DNA from: Cryptomeria japonica
Lineage: Eukaryota; Streptophyta; Pinopsida; Cupressales; Cupressaceae
Assembly: GCF_030272615.1 (NCBI RefSeq)
Contig: NC_081411.1
Location: forward strand, 41,529,140-41,593,139
Length of the DNA: 64,000 nt
Direction of reading: 5' to 3'
Part shown: in pieces, positions 12,001-22,027 of the stretch
How positions within the stretch are numbered: position 1 is the stretch's first letter
How the letters are laid out: each line of letters begins with the position of its first letter
Translations under genes and position numbers: made by a program
Notes under the pieces: generated by a model
What the model saw: the letters and a program-made list of their open reading frames with translations, nothing else
The model's database searches: none
Told to the model about the DNA's origin: nothing

Positions 12001-12744
12001 TTTGAATCCGTCTGCCTCACTGCACAAGACCTCCACTTTGTCCTTCGTCACATTCAGCAGGCCCTATCATGAACATAATTCTTTTAGTGAAAAAAATTGT
12101 GTTACATTTTATACAATTGTTTTCTCTGTATCAAACAGTAAATTAAAGATGTGAAGTATTATGCAGAAAGGGAGATTCTTGTGGGCCATTTTATAGTGAA
12201 ACATGATCAATGTCGATTAAAAACTATGCAATTGAATCCCAAAAAAAAACTCATTCCAGAATCTTTCAAGAAGGTGTAAATCAGAGTACACAAATAATCA
12301 TTGAAAAGCATCACATTTGTAAACCTAAACCTAACTTCAAAATTATGTTTGAGTACCCAATTAATGGTAAATAACATGTGAATGCATACACCAAAAAATT
12401 CTTACCTTAGTAAGTTCACACACAATAACCTCCTGATTGGGACCAAAAGCCACCCCAAGAGGTCGACCCCCAACAAAATTCCAGTTCTCCACCTGTTCTT
12501 CTGCATCCCTCCCGTCTATCCAAACCCGCTTAATCCAACCATCTCCACACCCAGTAAAAAACGACTTTTTTTCTCTGTCAAAAGATAAATCTTCTGGACT
12601 TGGCAAAAGCCCAAGTCCAATCTTTTCTGCCCTTTCAAGCCCATTAGTGGGTGCATTAATGGAGCCTAAAACGATTTGAGACTTTGCCACAGACGCCAGG
12701 CAAATAAAAACTAACAGGACAGCGTTTTGAATTTGTAAATCCAT
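5820..12744 (-). CDS. Strictosidine synthase-like protein (SSL / adipocyte plasma membrane-associated protein-like), complete, 4 exons
   Basis: The exons on the minus strand are 12744-12406, 12063-11996, 6940-6622 and 6089-5820. All introns are GT-AG and the joined frame is uninterrupted: 996 bp, 331 residues plus stop, normal for the family. Residues 1-22 form a hydrophobic signal peptide, pointing to the ER or vacuolar route. The rest is a six-bladed beta-propeller of the Str_synth family, with the recognisable blocks GRPLGVAFG, DGTIYFTDAT, YPNGVAVSAQ, CETYSLKCPKYWLKG, PAYPDNVRVDDEGTFWIG and a C-terminal block NFINRLDLL. True strictosidine synthase joins tryptamine and secologanin. Most plant relatives lack that activity and act as hydrolase-like or unknown proteins, so no substrate is assigned. 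About 20 residues usual between TDAT and the KYNP block are missing. The second intron is 5,055 bp. Confidence 0.9.
6622..6940 (-). CDS. SSL exon 3 (central propeller)
   Basis: The acceptor is ATCCACAG|AGG and the donor is CTGGGG|GTAAAT. It encodes MDGVDVSKDGTIYFTDAT through GTFWIGLLG. Exons 1-3 total 726 bp, so the next intron is phase 0. Compared with relatives, a segment of about 20 residues between FTDAT and IKYNP is absent. Confidence 0.9.
6941..11995 (-). other. Large second intron of the SSL gene (5,055 bp)
   Basis: The sequence is AT-rich and non-coding in every frame. It contains a diverged direct duplication (9005-9061 and 9199-9251) and a purine-rich segment on the plus strand (about 10480-11450). 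That segment gives several overlapping minus-strand ORFs with no recognisable protein, and may be an old retroelement leader. I recognise no complete transposon in it. Confidence 0.8.
9005..9251 (+). repeat. Diverged direct repeat inside the SSL intron
   Basis: Two segments starting CATGCAATGGGAGG (9007 and 9200) are followed by similar 40-bp tails, and similar 'CATAAAGAGG' segments precede both (8977 and 9170). The period is about 193 bp. Confidence 0.6.
11996..12063 (-). CDS. SSL exon 2 (68 bp)
   Basis: This short exon lies between the acceptor GATAG|GGCC and the donor TTTAA|GTATG. It encodes GLLNVTKDKVEVLCSEADGF and a few more residues, the typical family block after the first blade. It is too short for an ORF scan. 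It ends in phase 2, and exon 3 restores the frame exactly. Confidence 0.9.
12406..12744 (-). CDS. SSL exon 1 (signal peptide and first blade)
   Basis: This exon has 113 codons from the ATG at 12744 to the donor AAG|GTAAG, phase 0. It carries the signal peptide and the blocks PSPEDLSFD and GRPLGVAFGPN. The ATG is the first one downstream of a TATA box at 12811-12819. Confidence 0.9.
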
Positions 12745-13214
12745 CTTGATTTAGACAAAATTTTGTCTCTGATTCAAAGGCATCACACAACAGAGAAGGC
12801 ATTGGGCAAATTATATAATCTCTACATCTGTAACAAAAACCCTTTATTGAATACGACAAGACCACCATTAACATAGCTTTTACAGACTATTGAGGTCACA
12901 CCCGGAATAAAGGGGGCGAAAATGCTTTTGGTAGGTAGCATCTTATCAGAAAATCAGAACTTACATGGATTACAAATTTACGATACTTTGAGTCAAAGGC
13001 GGCGTGTCCGTTGGCGACTTTGCTCTTCGCGCAGAATTTAAAGCATCGCTTTTCTCTTGATGTACAGTGGGAAATTGATGCTGCCTGCCCTGCATTTTAG
13101 GCGTTTATTCATTGAAGGTGGAAATTGTACACACATGTTCTCTTCTTTAATTCATTATTAATTAAATAATTGATTAAATTAATTAATTTACATGTGCATA
13201 TCTTGTTTTAATAG
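12745..13214 (-). promoter_or_regulatory. SSL promoter region up to the LINE insertion
   Basis: This 470-bp upstream region holds the TATA box, a GC-richer patch at 12900-13030 and an AT-rich end (13140-13214). The LINE truncates any longer ancestral promoter. Confidence 0.4.
12811..12819 (-). promoter_or_regulatory. TATA box of the SSL gene
   Basis: TTATATAAT read on the coding (minus) strand lies 67-75 bp upstream of the ATG, giving a 5' UTR of about 35-45 nt. LINE copy 1 starts only about 400 bp further upstream. Confidence 0.55.
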
Positions 13215-13234
13215 GATTTAAATTTGTCTTTGCT

Positions 13235-14410
13235 ATGCCGGGAAGACTCTTCCTTTTCAGATTTACGGCTGAAGACTTCATCTATATTATGTCTGGTTCA
13301 TGGTCTTACGGCAAACATTGCCTTACTCTCTCCAAGTGGAAGTCGGGGTTTGACCCTAGTGCAAACCTCCCCAGATTGGCGCCGGTATGGATCAGACTCC
13401 TTGGCCTCCCTCTGGAATTCTGGGATGACACCATTTTTAGATGGATTGGTAATTCGTTTGGCCAATTTGTTGTTGTCGACAATGTGACGATGCAGAAGTC
13501 TAGACTTGTTTATGCTCGCCTTTGTGTGAATGTGGTTGTTAACAACCCCCTCCCTAATTTCATAGCTCTTAAATCCAAATGGGGTAAATGCACACAGGGT
13601 ATTGTCTACGAGAACACCTCCTTGTTTTGTCAAAGGTGTGGAAAACATGGTCATGTTATCACTGACTGCCTGGCCCCTCAACCTCCAAAGGAAAAGCTAA
13701 AGGAGAAGTTGTCATCCCCGGGTATTGTCAATGTGGAGGCAGCTAAGAATGTTCCCCCCCCACAACCCCCCAGTTTTTGACAATACTATGGGTCAGACCA
13801 AGGACCTGATGGGAAAGGTGGGTCCTCAAGATACTATTGAGGAGGGCTACCCCTTCTTGGAAGGTATTCTTAATATGATGGAAACCCTTGACCCCAAGAT
13901 GGCACCTCCCTCCTCGGGGAGAAGCTTGGGCTCGGACCTAGAAGATGGAGAAATCTCCCAAGCGAAGGTAGAACAAGAAGGTCTTAATGCAGAAGTGAGT
14001 TTTAGAGAGAAGAAGGGCACAATGAGTCCACTCCGCCAGTGCTCATGCAACAGAATCCCAACACTATGGGAAGTAGTGGGAGAAGCATCTGGTGCACTGG
14101 TGTTGGGGGCTCGCCTCCCATAGGGATTGTTCTGGAACCGACCTCCTCCTCATTTGTTACAAAATCTACTGGGTAGATCACTACTCTCTCTCATGCAAGT
14201 CGATCTGCCCCGTAATCGCCGGTGGATAAGGAGAAAGGGGAATGGTAGGAACCGAAAAGAAAAACTAGAGGAAATAAGAAGGCGGATGTGGGAAACGACT
14301 CCAAACCAGGCAGACCCTCTGAGAGGGCCCTTGAAACTAAGGTAATGGCCAGGGAAATTGCCAGTGGAAGGCAATTAACTTTGGAGACAACTCAGAAGGG
14401 AAAGAAATGA
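13235..14410 (+). pseudogene. LINE copy 1 ORF1: DUF4283 RNA-binding domain and CCHC zinc knuckle
   Basis: Pieces lie at 13235-13780, 13725-14123 and 14127-14345. A further frame closes with TGA at 14408-14410. The first piece carries the typical WIRLLGLPLEFW block of DUF4283 and a CX2CX4HX4C knuckle (CQRCGKHGHVITDC, near residues 135-148). The following Pro/Ser/Lys-rich tail is normal for plant LINE ORF1. The protein would bind LINE RNA and act as a nucleic-acid chaperone. The N-terminus is missing, and a frameshift follows the knuckle in a run of C. The stop overlaps the ORF2 start as ATGA. Confidence 0.8.
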
Positions 14411-15272
14411 AGTTCCTTTCATGGAACTTAAGGGGTTTAAACAGCCCCTTGAAGCAGTATGCTCTTAAGCAAAGCATACTTACCAATAGGGTTGATATTA
14501 TTCTAATCCGGGAGGTGAAAATGGCTTATCAAAATTTTGTTACGCTCGTGGATAGTATATGGCCAGGTGTTGCTTTTGATTATGGTGAGGCAGAAGGTGC
14601 TTCAGGGGGAATTGCTACTCTATGGAATAAGAGCAAGTTGGATGGGTTCACGGTTGTCTTTTCTCACAACTTTTTACCACCAAGTTCACTATGAATATCT
14701 TCTCATGGTACTTATTCAACATTTATTCTCCTAATACTAGACATGGTTGGGCTCTGATCTAAGAGGAAATCACTACCTTCATGACTAATAATAGGGAGGC
14801 CTTGTTTATGTTAAATGGTGACTTTAACACCCCCCTTTTCCCCTCTGAAAAGTTAGGAGGTCTAACTGATTACAGTGATAGTATGCTTGACTTTGCTGAC
14901 TTCATTAGAAATAATGAGTTACTTGATCTTGACCTTCAAGGGAATCCTTTCACCTGGTCTAACAACAGAAAAGGCACCAATTTTATTCAAGTCAGGCTAG
15001 ATAGGTTTTTGATCTCTGCCAAGTGGAACATTGGCAACAATTCCTCACTCTTGTCTCTTCTGCCCACCATCTCTGACCACTCCCCGATCCTCCTTTCTTG
15101 GGTTGACAAGGCGACCCCTGGCACCACACCCTTTAGGTATGAGATTATGTGGCACTCCCACTCGGACTTCAAACAATGTATACAAAGCTGGTGGAACTCC
15201 CCTGTTCAAGGTTTGGCTATGTTTAGAATTGCTAAAAAGTTGGAGATCGTAAAAAAGGAGGTCAGAGCCTAA
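14407..15272 (+). pseudogene. LINE copy 1 ORF2, endonuclease domain (EEP family)
   Basis: The domain starts MKFLSWNLRGLNSP, the classical start of plant LINE ORF2. A frameshift and a stop near 14694-14780 break the middle. The second piece holds GDFN and SDHSPI, the catalytic blocks of apurinic-type endonucleases. The usual E of the 'QET' block is changed in context to REVK. This enzyme nicks target DNA for target-primed reverse transcription. Confidence 0.85.
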
Positions 15273-17058
15273 AGCAATTCTTCCTTTGGGGATATCTTCA
15301 AGAGAAAGGAGGCTGAAACAAATTTGGACCGCCTCCAGAGAACCATTGCGAAGGGGACCACCTCTATGGATATACACAAAGAGGAGGAGGGTTGGAGACA
15401 CAAATGGAAAGAAATCATGAACCTTGAAGAAATATACTAGAAGCAAAGATCCAGAATCCAGTGGCTAACTGAGGGGGACAGGAACATCTCCTTCTTTCAC
15501 AGATTGACTTCAAAGCACAGAAGGAGGAACACTATCCGATCCATTTTCAATAACGAGATGAGGAATTGGTGGGGAATAATGAAATTGGTCAATGGGCTTC
15601 CCTTTACTTTGCTAATGCCTACACGAATGACAGGGCCAGTGAACCTACTGAGGTCAGCAATAAGCTCCTCAATCTCATCCCTCAAGTCCTGAATGATGCT
15701 GATGAGCCAAGTGTCTAAAGAAGAAGTTAAAGAGGTGGTTTTTGCGATGGTTGCCTTTAAGGCCCCTGGACCTAACGACTTCCCTCCAACTTTCTTTCAG
15801 GTGTTCTTGGAAACAGTGAAGTATGACCTAATTAAAGCTACCAAGGACTTCATACGCACTAGGAACCTTCTGAAGAAATTGAATAACACTTTCATTGTTT
15901 TGGTGCCCAAAGTTCCTGACCCGAAGCTTATGACTGACTACCGCCCCATCAACCTATGTAACTCGGTGTATAAGATTTTCTCTAAAGTTGTTGTCAACAG
16001 AATTAAACCCCTTTCTTGATAGATGCATCAACCCCTCTCAGAGGGGTTTTGTTCTGGGTAGGCAGATTCTTGATGCAATTATTACTACCCATGAGGTAAT
16101 CCACTCCATGGAGAAAAGTCACAACCCAGGTATGGCTCTCAAGCTTGACATCTCTAAGGCTTATGATAAAGTTAACTGGAAGTTCCTGTATGTTGTTCTT
16201 TCCAAGATGGGTTTCCAGGAAAGATTCATCAATATCATTAAGGTGGCAGTGAAAAGTGTTCATTATTCGATGATTGTTAATGACACCCCTTGGGGATTAT
16301 TTAAGGCAGGGAAGGGTCTAAAGCAGGGGGACCCTCTCTCACCTTATTTGTTTATTATGGTGGCAGAATTTTTGAGTAGGAAGTTCTCCCATTTAATCAT
16401 AACCAAAATAATCTCGGGGGTGAAAGCTGCTTCTACCCTTCCCTCGGTGGTTTTGCAACAATTTGTTGATGACACCTTCCTATTTGGCCAGTCGTCCATT
16501 ATAGAAGCAAAAGAATAGAAACACCTATTGGAGGAGTACGCCCTTGCCTTGGGTCAACATATCAACTATTGCAAAAGCAAGATTTATTTTTTCAACACGG
16601 ATAGAAATCTTCAAGGTAAACTTATGCAAATCCTCGGATGTTGTGTTGTTGATCTCCCCGATTCCTACTTGGGTCTTCCCCTCACTATTAAGGAGGTCAC
16701 CTCCCACTTCTGGGAGTCAATCTTAGAAAGAATGCAAAAGAAACTTGCTGGTTGGACCGAAAAAACTCTGAGTAGTGTGGGTAAACTCCAGCTTCTGTCG
16801 GCCTTTCTTCAAGGTGTCCCGGTCTATTTTCTTTCTCTATTCAAGATATCCATTGCTATGGCTAAGAAACTAGAGAAAATCCAAAGAAGTTTTTTGTGGA
16901 CAGGGATGGAGGAAAAGACTAGAATCATCTTAGTCAATTGGGAGGTGGTGTACAAACCTAAGTTCATGGGAGGCCTAGGGATTAGAAAAATTTCAGACTT
17001 GAATAAGGTTTTGTTGACTAAAATTGGTTGGAATCTTATGAAGGACAAAACTGACTAG
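15273..17058 (+). pseudogene. LINE copy 1 ORF2, reverse transcriptase domain
   Basis: The linker carries the LINE signature WLTEGDRNISFFH (about 15463-15500). RT blocks follow: KAPGPNDFP, YRPINLCNSVYKI, QRGFVLGRQI, LKLDISKAYDKV, GLKQGDPLSPYLF and the catalytic FVDDT (in place of YADDT, about 16460). A TAG at about 16516 and frameshifts near 15470-15690 and 16010 break the frame. The thumb-like part (GKLQLLSAFLQGVPVYF) extends to a stop at 17058. Confidence 0.9.
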
Positions 17059-18102
17059 AGCAAGATCATGAGGGCTAAGTATTTCAATCACACCCCTTCT
17101 CTTCCCTCATTTCTTCTAATGAGCTTCCTTTTGGGTCTAAGATATGGAACAACATTGTCAAGAATAGGAAGCTACTTAAACAGGGTCTAAAATAGCAGGT
17201 GGGCAATGGTGAGAAGATCAGATTCTGGGAGGACAAATGGATTGGTGACAGACCCCTAGCCTCTTCCTATTTCAGTTGCCTCATGGAAACTCTCAAGGAC
17301 TCGTTGGGTCCTCTTGTGATAAACTACATCTCTCCCTCTCGTTGTTGGTTAAGGCTTCCTGATGGTCTGGACAACAATACTCATTGGGACCATTTGGCTG
17401 GAGAGTTACAATCTCTTCTCGAGAAGGTCAGGATCCCCCATTTAACTCATACTGACAAGTTTATTTGGGCTATGAATCCCTCGGGGACTTTCAATGTAAA
17501 GTCACCCTACAATCTCTTGTTCACCCCCATGAATGATTGCTCAACTGGAGAAAAGTTTGGAACTCTCAGCTTATCCCTAAAGTTAACTTCTTCTGGTAGA
17601 CGACCCTGCATGGGAAGATCCTTAATATTGATAAACTTCAAAGGAGGGGCTTCCTACTAGCCAATAAGTGTGTCATGTGTAATTGTGTTGAGGAAAGCAT
17701 AAATCACCTCTTTATCCATTGCCCCTTCGCTTCTATGGTCTGGCACAAAGTTTTACAGAAATTTAATTTGGCATGGACCTTCTTAGAAGACTTGCAATAG
17801 TTTATCAGCAACTGGAAGTGCCCACCTGTCGATCATATGATTTTGGAAACTCATCCCTCCCCATATATATTGGCATATCTGGAAGGAAAGGAACAATCTA
17901 ATCTTCCGTGAAATTAATAACTCTGTTGACACAGTGGTTGGCATAGCTGAGAAGCTCCCCAGGGAGAACGCTCTGGTCTGCAAATGGAAAACTCTGCAAT
18001 CTGCCCCTTTGGTTTTGGATCACAATCGGATTAGAACATGGAATCTGCCAGACAACTTCCTTTGATATGACGACTTGAAAAAATGGAGAGGCTTAATACT
18101 AG
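17059..18102 (+). pseudogene. LINE copy 1 ORF2, zf-RVT and connection
   Basis: Frame 17199-17660 holds GNGEKIRFWEDKWIGD, the standard lead-in to zf-RVT, and DKFIWAMNPSGTFNVKS. After another shift, CVMCNCVEESINHLFIHCP (about 17670-17727) is the CX2C...HX4C zinc-binding block. The rest is degraded. Confidence 0.8.
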
Positions 18103-18597
18103 ATGGTCAACACCCCCCCCCCATGGCTTAAACTTAACTTCGATGGCGGCGCTCGCTGTGGAATTGCGGCAGGAGGTGGAATTATCAGGGATAGCTTGGG
18201 TAACCTGGTTCTGGCCTATGCGGGGAATTTTGACTTTGTCTTGAATAACATGGTTGAAGCCCTTGCTCTCTTCTGGGGGCTTAAGCTGGCTCTCGACATC
18301 AATGCTAAAAGATTGATCATTGAAGGAGACTCTAAGTTGATTATTGAGGCAGCTCAAGGAGCTTCAGGGGTTAGGTGGATGATCAACAACGCTATCAAGG
18401 ACATTTGGTCTATGATAGTCTGGCTTGAGGAATTTCAAATTCAGCACATTTACAGAGAGGGAAACTCGGTGGCAGACTCTTTGGCTGCGACGTGCCTGGA
18501 GATAAAAGGTACGAGGTGTTGGAGACACCTAGATTCTCTTACTAACAAGCATAAGGCCCTAATTGGGAGAGAACAAATTTTCTCTACCTGCCAATGA
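18103..18597 (+). pseudogene. LINE copy 1 ORF2, RNase H domain (RVT_3 type)
   Basis: This is an open frame of 164 codons at the end of ORF2. The four acidic residues are visible: D in LNFDGGA, E in MVEALAL, D in IEGDSK and D in NSVADSLA. The domain itself looks intact, although upstream frames are broken. It would remove the RNA strand during reverse transcription. Its TGA overlaps the next ATG (ATGATG at 18594). Confidence 0.88.
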
Positions 18598-18917
18598 TGT
18601 GTTATATCTTTTCTTATGAGGGGTCATTTTGGGCCGTCTACGATGTCAAGCTGCTGGAGGGAAATTCAAATTCAAATTGGGCGGGCTACGCCAAGGTGGC
18701 CTCTGGTGGTCCCTACTTTCTCCGTTCGGTGTTGATGTGGCTGGCCACCGATTATTGCATCACCGAAGGGTTGAAGTGCCAACTTTTAATCATTAACTTG
18801 ACTAATCACAACAAGGACATCACTTATTACTATAATTGGAACTTAAGATCTCTTCATAATGAAGATCTTTGCAAGTTGGCAAAGGAGTTAAGAGGTGTCC
18901 CTTTGCATGCTTTCTAG
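18594..18917 (+). CDS. Unknown 107-codon ORF between RNase H and ORF3
   Basis: The ORF begins in an ATGA overlap with the RNase H stop and ends TAG at 18917. It contains Trp- and Tyr-rich stretches such as SNSNWAGYAKVASGG. I do not recognise a family. In LINE copy 2 the same interval holds only a 53-codon frame with no clear similarity. It may be a real small ORF, the 5' part of ORF3 broken by mutation, or chance. Confidence 0.3.
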   Translation: MMCYIFSYEGSFWAVYDVKLLEGNSNSNWAGYAKVASGGPYFLRSVLMWLATDYCITEGLKCQLLIINLTNHNKDITYYYNWNLRSLHNEDLCKLAKELRGVPLHAF

Positions 18918-19089
18918 AGTTGGCAGACGCATGCCTTGGGAAACACCACAAAAGATAATTATTGCACCTCGCACCATACTTTGGCTAATTCTCAGTCGGT
19001 TTTCCTTATCTCCAGCTCTAGTTTTTCCCTCTGCATAACCATTTTTCAGGTTTGCGATGCATTTCAACTTCACTCTGGAGGAAGTTGTC

Positions 19090-20543
19090 ATGGGGGGGGA
19101 TTTAGTCTGGGTTGAACCAGACACTATTAACGACTGCTTTCGCAATGACCCGTGCATCTGGATGTATGCCAAGGAAGGGGGAATCATCTCGTTCATGGAA
19201 GCCATGACAGGGTTTGACAAAAACCTCTCCATGCAATTTGTCAGCAGCTGGAATGACATGAGAGTTGTCATGGGGGATATTTCGTTTGAAATTAGTGAGG
19301 AAGTCATTGCCCAGGCTATGGGTCTTTCAATTGAGGGAAGGAAACAGAAGAAAACCAGTAGGGTCGCGGACGAGACCAACATGAACCGCTTCTATAAAAA
19401 GGGTGAGGAACCTGTCAAGATGTGTGGTGGTTTCAATAGGGAATGCTTACCCTACTCATGGGACCAAATGTGCAAAATTATTATGAAATACTTTACCCTT
19501 GAGGGAAGGTATGGTGTTTTCTATTATTACCATTTCCCATTGCTCAATCACTTTCGCAACCATGATACTATTTATTTCCCGTTCTTTTTACTACATCCCT
19601 TAGAGTCTACTGTTAAAGATGTTCGCCACTGCATGAGTCAAGAGAGTAATTACACCATCCTCCACCAGGGGTTGATGCTTCAGCTCTACAATTTCCACGG
19701 GGCCCTGTATCCTCCTAAACCCATCTCTATTCAACCTGCTCCCTCCATCCAGGGCCCCCTTGTTGGTTCTAAAAAAGGCCTCAAAAAGACCTCGAAAAAG
19801 CCTATGACGCCTTGTCAATCCCCTAACCAAGCCCCTCCCTTCTCCCCCAAATTTAGGGAGAAAACAAAAGCAACCCTTCCACTGCTAAACCCACCTCCAA
19901 GAAACCCAGGAAAAAGCCTAGAATCCTGCTTGTTGAGTCTGACGTGGAGGATGCTATTACCTCACGAAGATCCCACAGGTTTGCTGGCAAAACCCAGATG
20001 AAACAAATCATCATGAGGAAGAACTATGCTAATGAGGAGGAGGAAGACTCTGAGAAGGCGGAAAGTGATAAGGTGGAGGAGGAGATGGAGGCTACAGAGG
20101 GCTCAGAGTCCTCCAAGTTGGGCACAAACACCCTTGACTCTGAGACTATCAAGGAGGATAATAAGAATGCCTCCCCTTATTCTAACACTTCCCCCCCACA
20201 TACCTCTGAGGGGGACGGAAGAAAATCTGAGGGCGGACAGACTGTCGCTGAAGGTGGGGAGAAGGAGGAGGTGGTGCAGTGTGCGAGTTGTAACGCTGTC
20301 TCTGAGGACCTAAATGGTGTTAAGAAGAAACTGGACTCTCTGGAGTCCTATGTCAACAAAATTGGGAAATTTGCCATTAAAGTTATGCACTCATCGACAA
20401 CTTCATTGTGCCTACTTCACCAAGAAAAGTCTGAACAAGGCGGGTTGGAAGGTGACACCACAAAGGAACTGTTTGAGTTCTTGGCTGAAGACTGGACCGA
20501 GCTTATGCTCTCACAACGCATGGGAGATGGAAAACATGATTAA
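19090..20543 (+). pseudogene. LINE copy 1 ORF3: accessory protein downstream of RNase H
   Basis: The frame runs 19057-about 19860, then shifts into the frame that ends at 20543. I chose the ATG at 19090 (MGGDLVW) because LINE copy 2 starts its ORF3 at the same motif. Residues 1-210 are globular, with SFMEAMTGFDK, SEEVIAQAMGL and HFPLLNHFRNHDTIYFPFFL. Then come a Pro/Lys linker (KKPRKKPR, nuclear-signal-like), a highly acidic stretch (NEEEEDSEKAESD) and a CASC motif followed by a short coiled coil. The equivalent in copy 2 is about 515 codons. Plant LINEs normally end ORF2 with zf-RVT or RNase H, so a third ORF is unusual. The function is unknown; chaperone or host-targeting roles are guesses. 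Confidence 0.65.
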
Positions 20544-20857
20544 TGGTGGAAGCTTTTCTTTTTTGTTATAGTTTCTATCGCTCGAATGGCTGGTTCCCTG
20601 TTAATCTTGCTACTTTTATTAGTTTTTATAGTATAAACAATATGTTGGTTACATGGTGCTTAAGGTGCAATTTGGATGAGATTGTTATCAATCTTGGGTT
20701 ATCCAATAACTGTAGGCGGTTTTTGTTTTTTATGACTAAAGTAGGGATTGGTTGACTGTCGTCAGGTAGCTGTGTGTGTGTCGGTAGTGCTTTCCTTGTG
20801 GCTTGCTATTTTTTCCGGGTCAGCCCCCTTGTCTTGGTTGCTTTATAATCAAAAAAA
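20544..20857 (+). other. LINE copy 1 3' UTR and A tail
   Basis: This 3' UTR ends CCGGGTCAGCCCCCTTG ... TTATAATCAAAAAAA. LINE copy 2 ends with a matching pattern (GGGGCCCCTTC ... TTAATCAAAAA), indicating a conserved 3' recognition signal for reverse transcription. Confidence 0.65.
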
Positions 20858-21704
20858 GTTTATAACATTACTATAATTTGATTTATAATCACTCAATTTC
20901 AAAAATATGATTTTTATGTTTAGATTCTTTATTCATTATCATGGATTAGATTTGCAATTGTAGATTGGACCTAGTCACTTCAAGTCTCATGAAACTTGAA
21001 CTTTAAAAATTAAAATTTCAATTTTTCACCTAATCAACTTCTTCATTAGTCATTTTTAGTTGACATAACACACACTTTCATATGGATTTGTGTGGTATGT
21101 TATATTTAAAGTTTTCAAAATTTATCAAATCAATCCAACTTGGGGTCATGTTGATGAAAACATGACACTCACAATTCAACAAAATCTCCAAAGGTGTTTA
21201 TAAACATTGTTAGTTTTAATCAAAATTTAGATATCAAAAGATCATCTTTTTGTCAATTTAATCTTACAAGTTTACATTTGCACATTAAAATATTTTCACA
21301 CTCATGGAGATTAATTTCAAAGGAGTTAATTTAGAGAAAAATAACACAATCAGTTTGTAAATTCTAAAACGGTTGTATGATCGAGCTTAAACTTCTAACC
21401 TTGTGACAAATTGATTCTTGACATCTTCAACATTAGTTTCCATCCCCATAATCCAAGTCAATAGTATATTCAAAATCATTTAAATTTTAGATGTAATATA
21501 ACATTTGTTGTTTCTAATCCTAACTCATTCATCTAGGTCAATTATTATGTAATTGCTTTCATTATTTGACCAGCCTAGATATTTTATGTCAGTGGTATAA
21601 TTTATGGTGAACTTCTTCACTCTTACATCCCTTGAGGGTTTTCATCCTTAGGTTTTTTAATTCTAATTTGTAGCATGTATTTACAAAGCAATATGAATAT
21701 GAGA

Positions 21705-21705
<1 letters not shown>
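20858..21705. other. AT-rich spacer
   Basis: No coding frame, repeat or element edge is recognised in this stretch. Confidence 0.5.

Positions 21706-21796
<91 letters not shown>
21706..21796. repeat. Compound microsatellite (GT)n(GA)n
   Basis: About 17 GT units (21706-21740) join directly to 28 GA units (21741-21796). Translated frames over it are artefacts. Confidence 0.97.
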
Positions 21797-21799
<3 letters not shown>

Positions 21800-22027
21800 G
21801 CATGTCGTGCCAGCGTCACTAGTCACATTAAAAAGTTTACCAAGCATAGTTTTAAAAAAAATTAAAAATTAGTGTGGCTACTTGCACGTGGTTCTAAACC
21901 TAATAAGCCATGTGATTAATATAGAGCATTGAAAAAGAGCAATTAGTTAGATGACTAACAATGTACATAAAAGCTCTATGTTTCCAATAATCTAACTACA
22001 GTACTCAACTACTTTACCTAACAATAA

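Larger units (their letters stand above)
13215..20857 (+). mobile_element. LINE copy 1 (L1-like plant LINE with RNase H and extra ORF3)
   Basis: The order is DUF4283/zinc-knuckle ORF1, EEP endonuclease, RT, zf-RVT, RNase H, a short unknown ORF, ORF3, 3' UTR and an A-rich tail (TATAATCAAAAAAA, ending 20857). The 5' end looks truncated, because ORF1 starts inside its DUF4283 domain. Several stops and frameshifts make it inactive. I could not find a convincing target-site duplication. The element is more GC-rich than its flanks. Confidence 0.85.

Noticed and set aside
21589-21872. ORFs across the (GT)n(GA)n tract
   Set aside because: Products of the microsatellite (Ser-Leu, His-Thr and Arg-Glu repeats).
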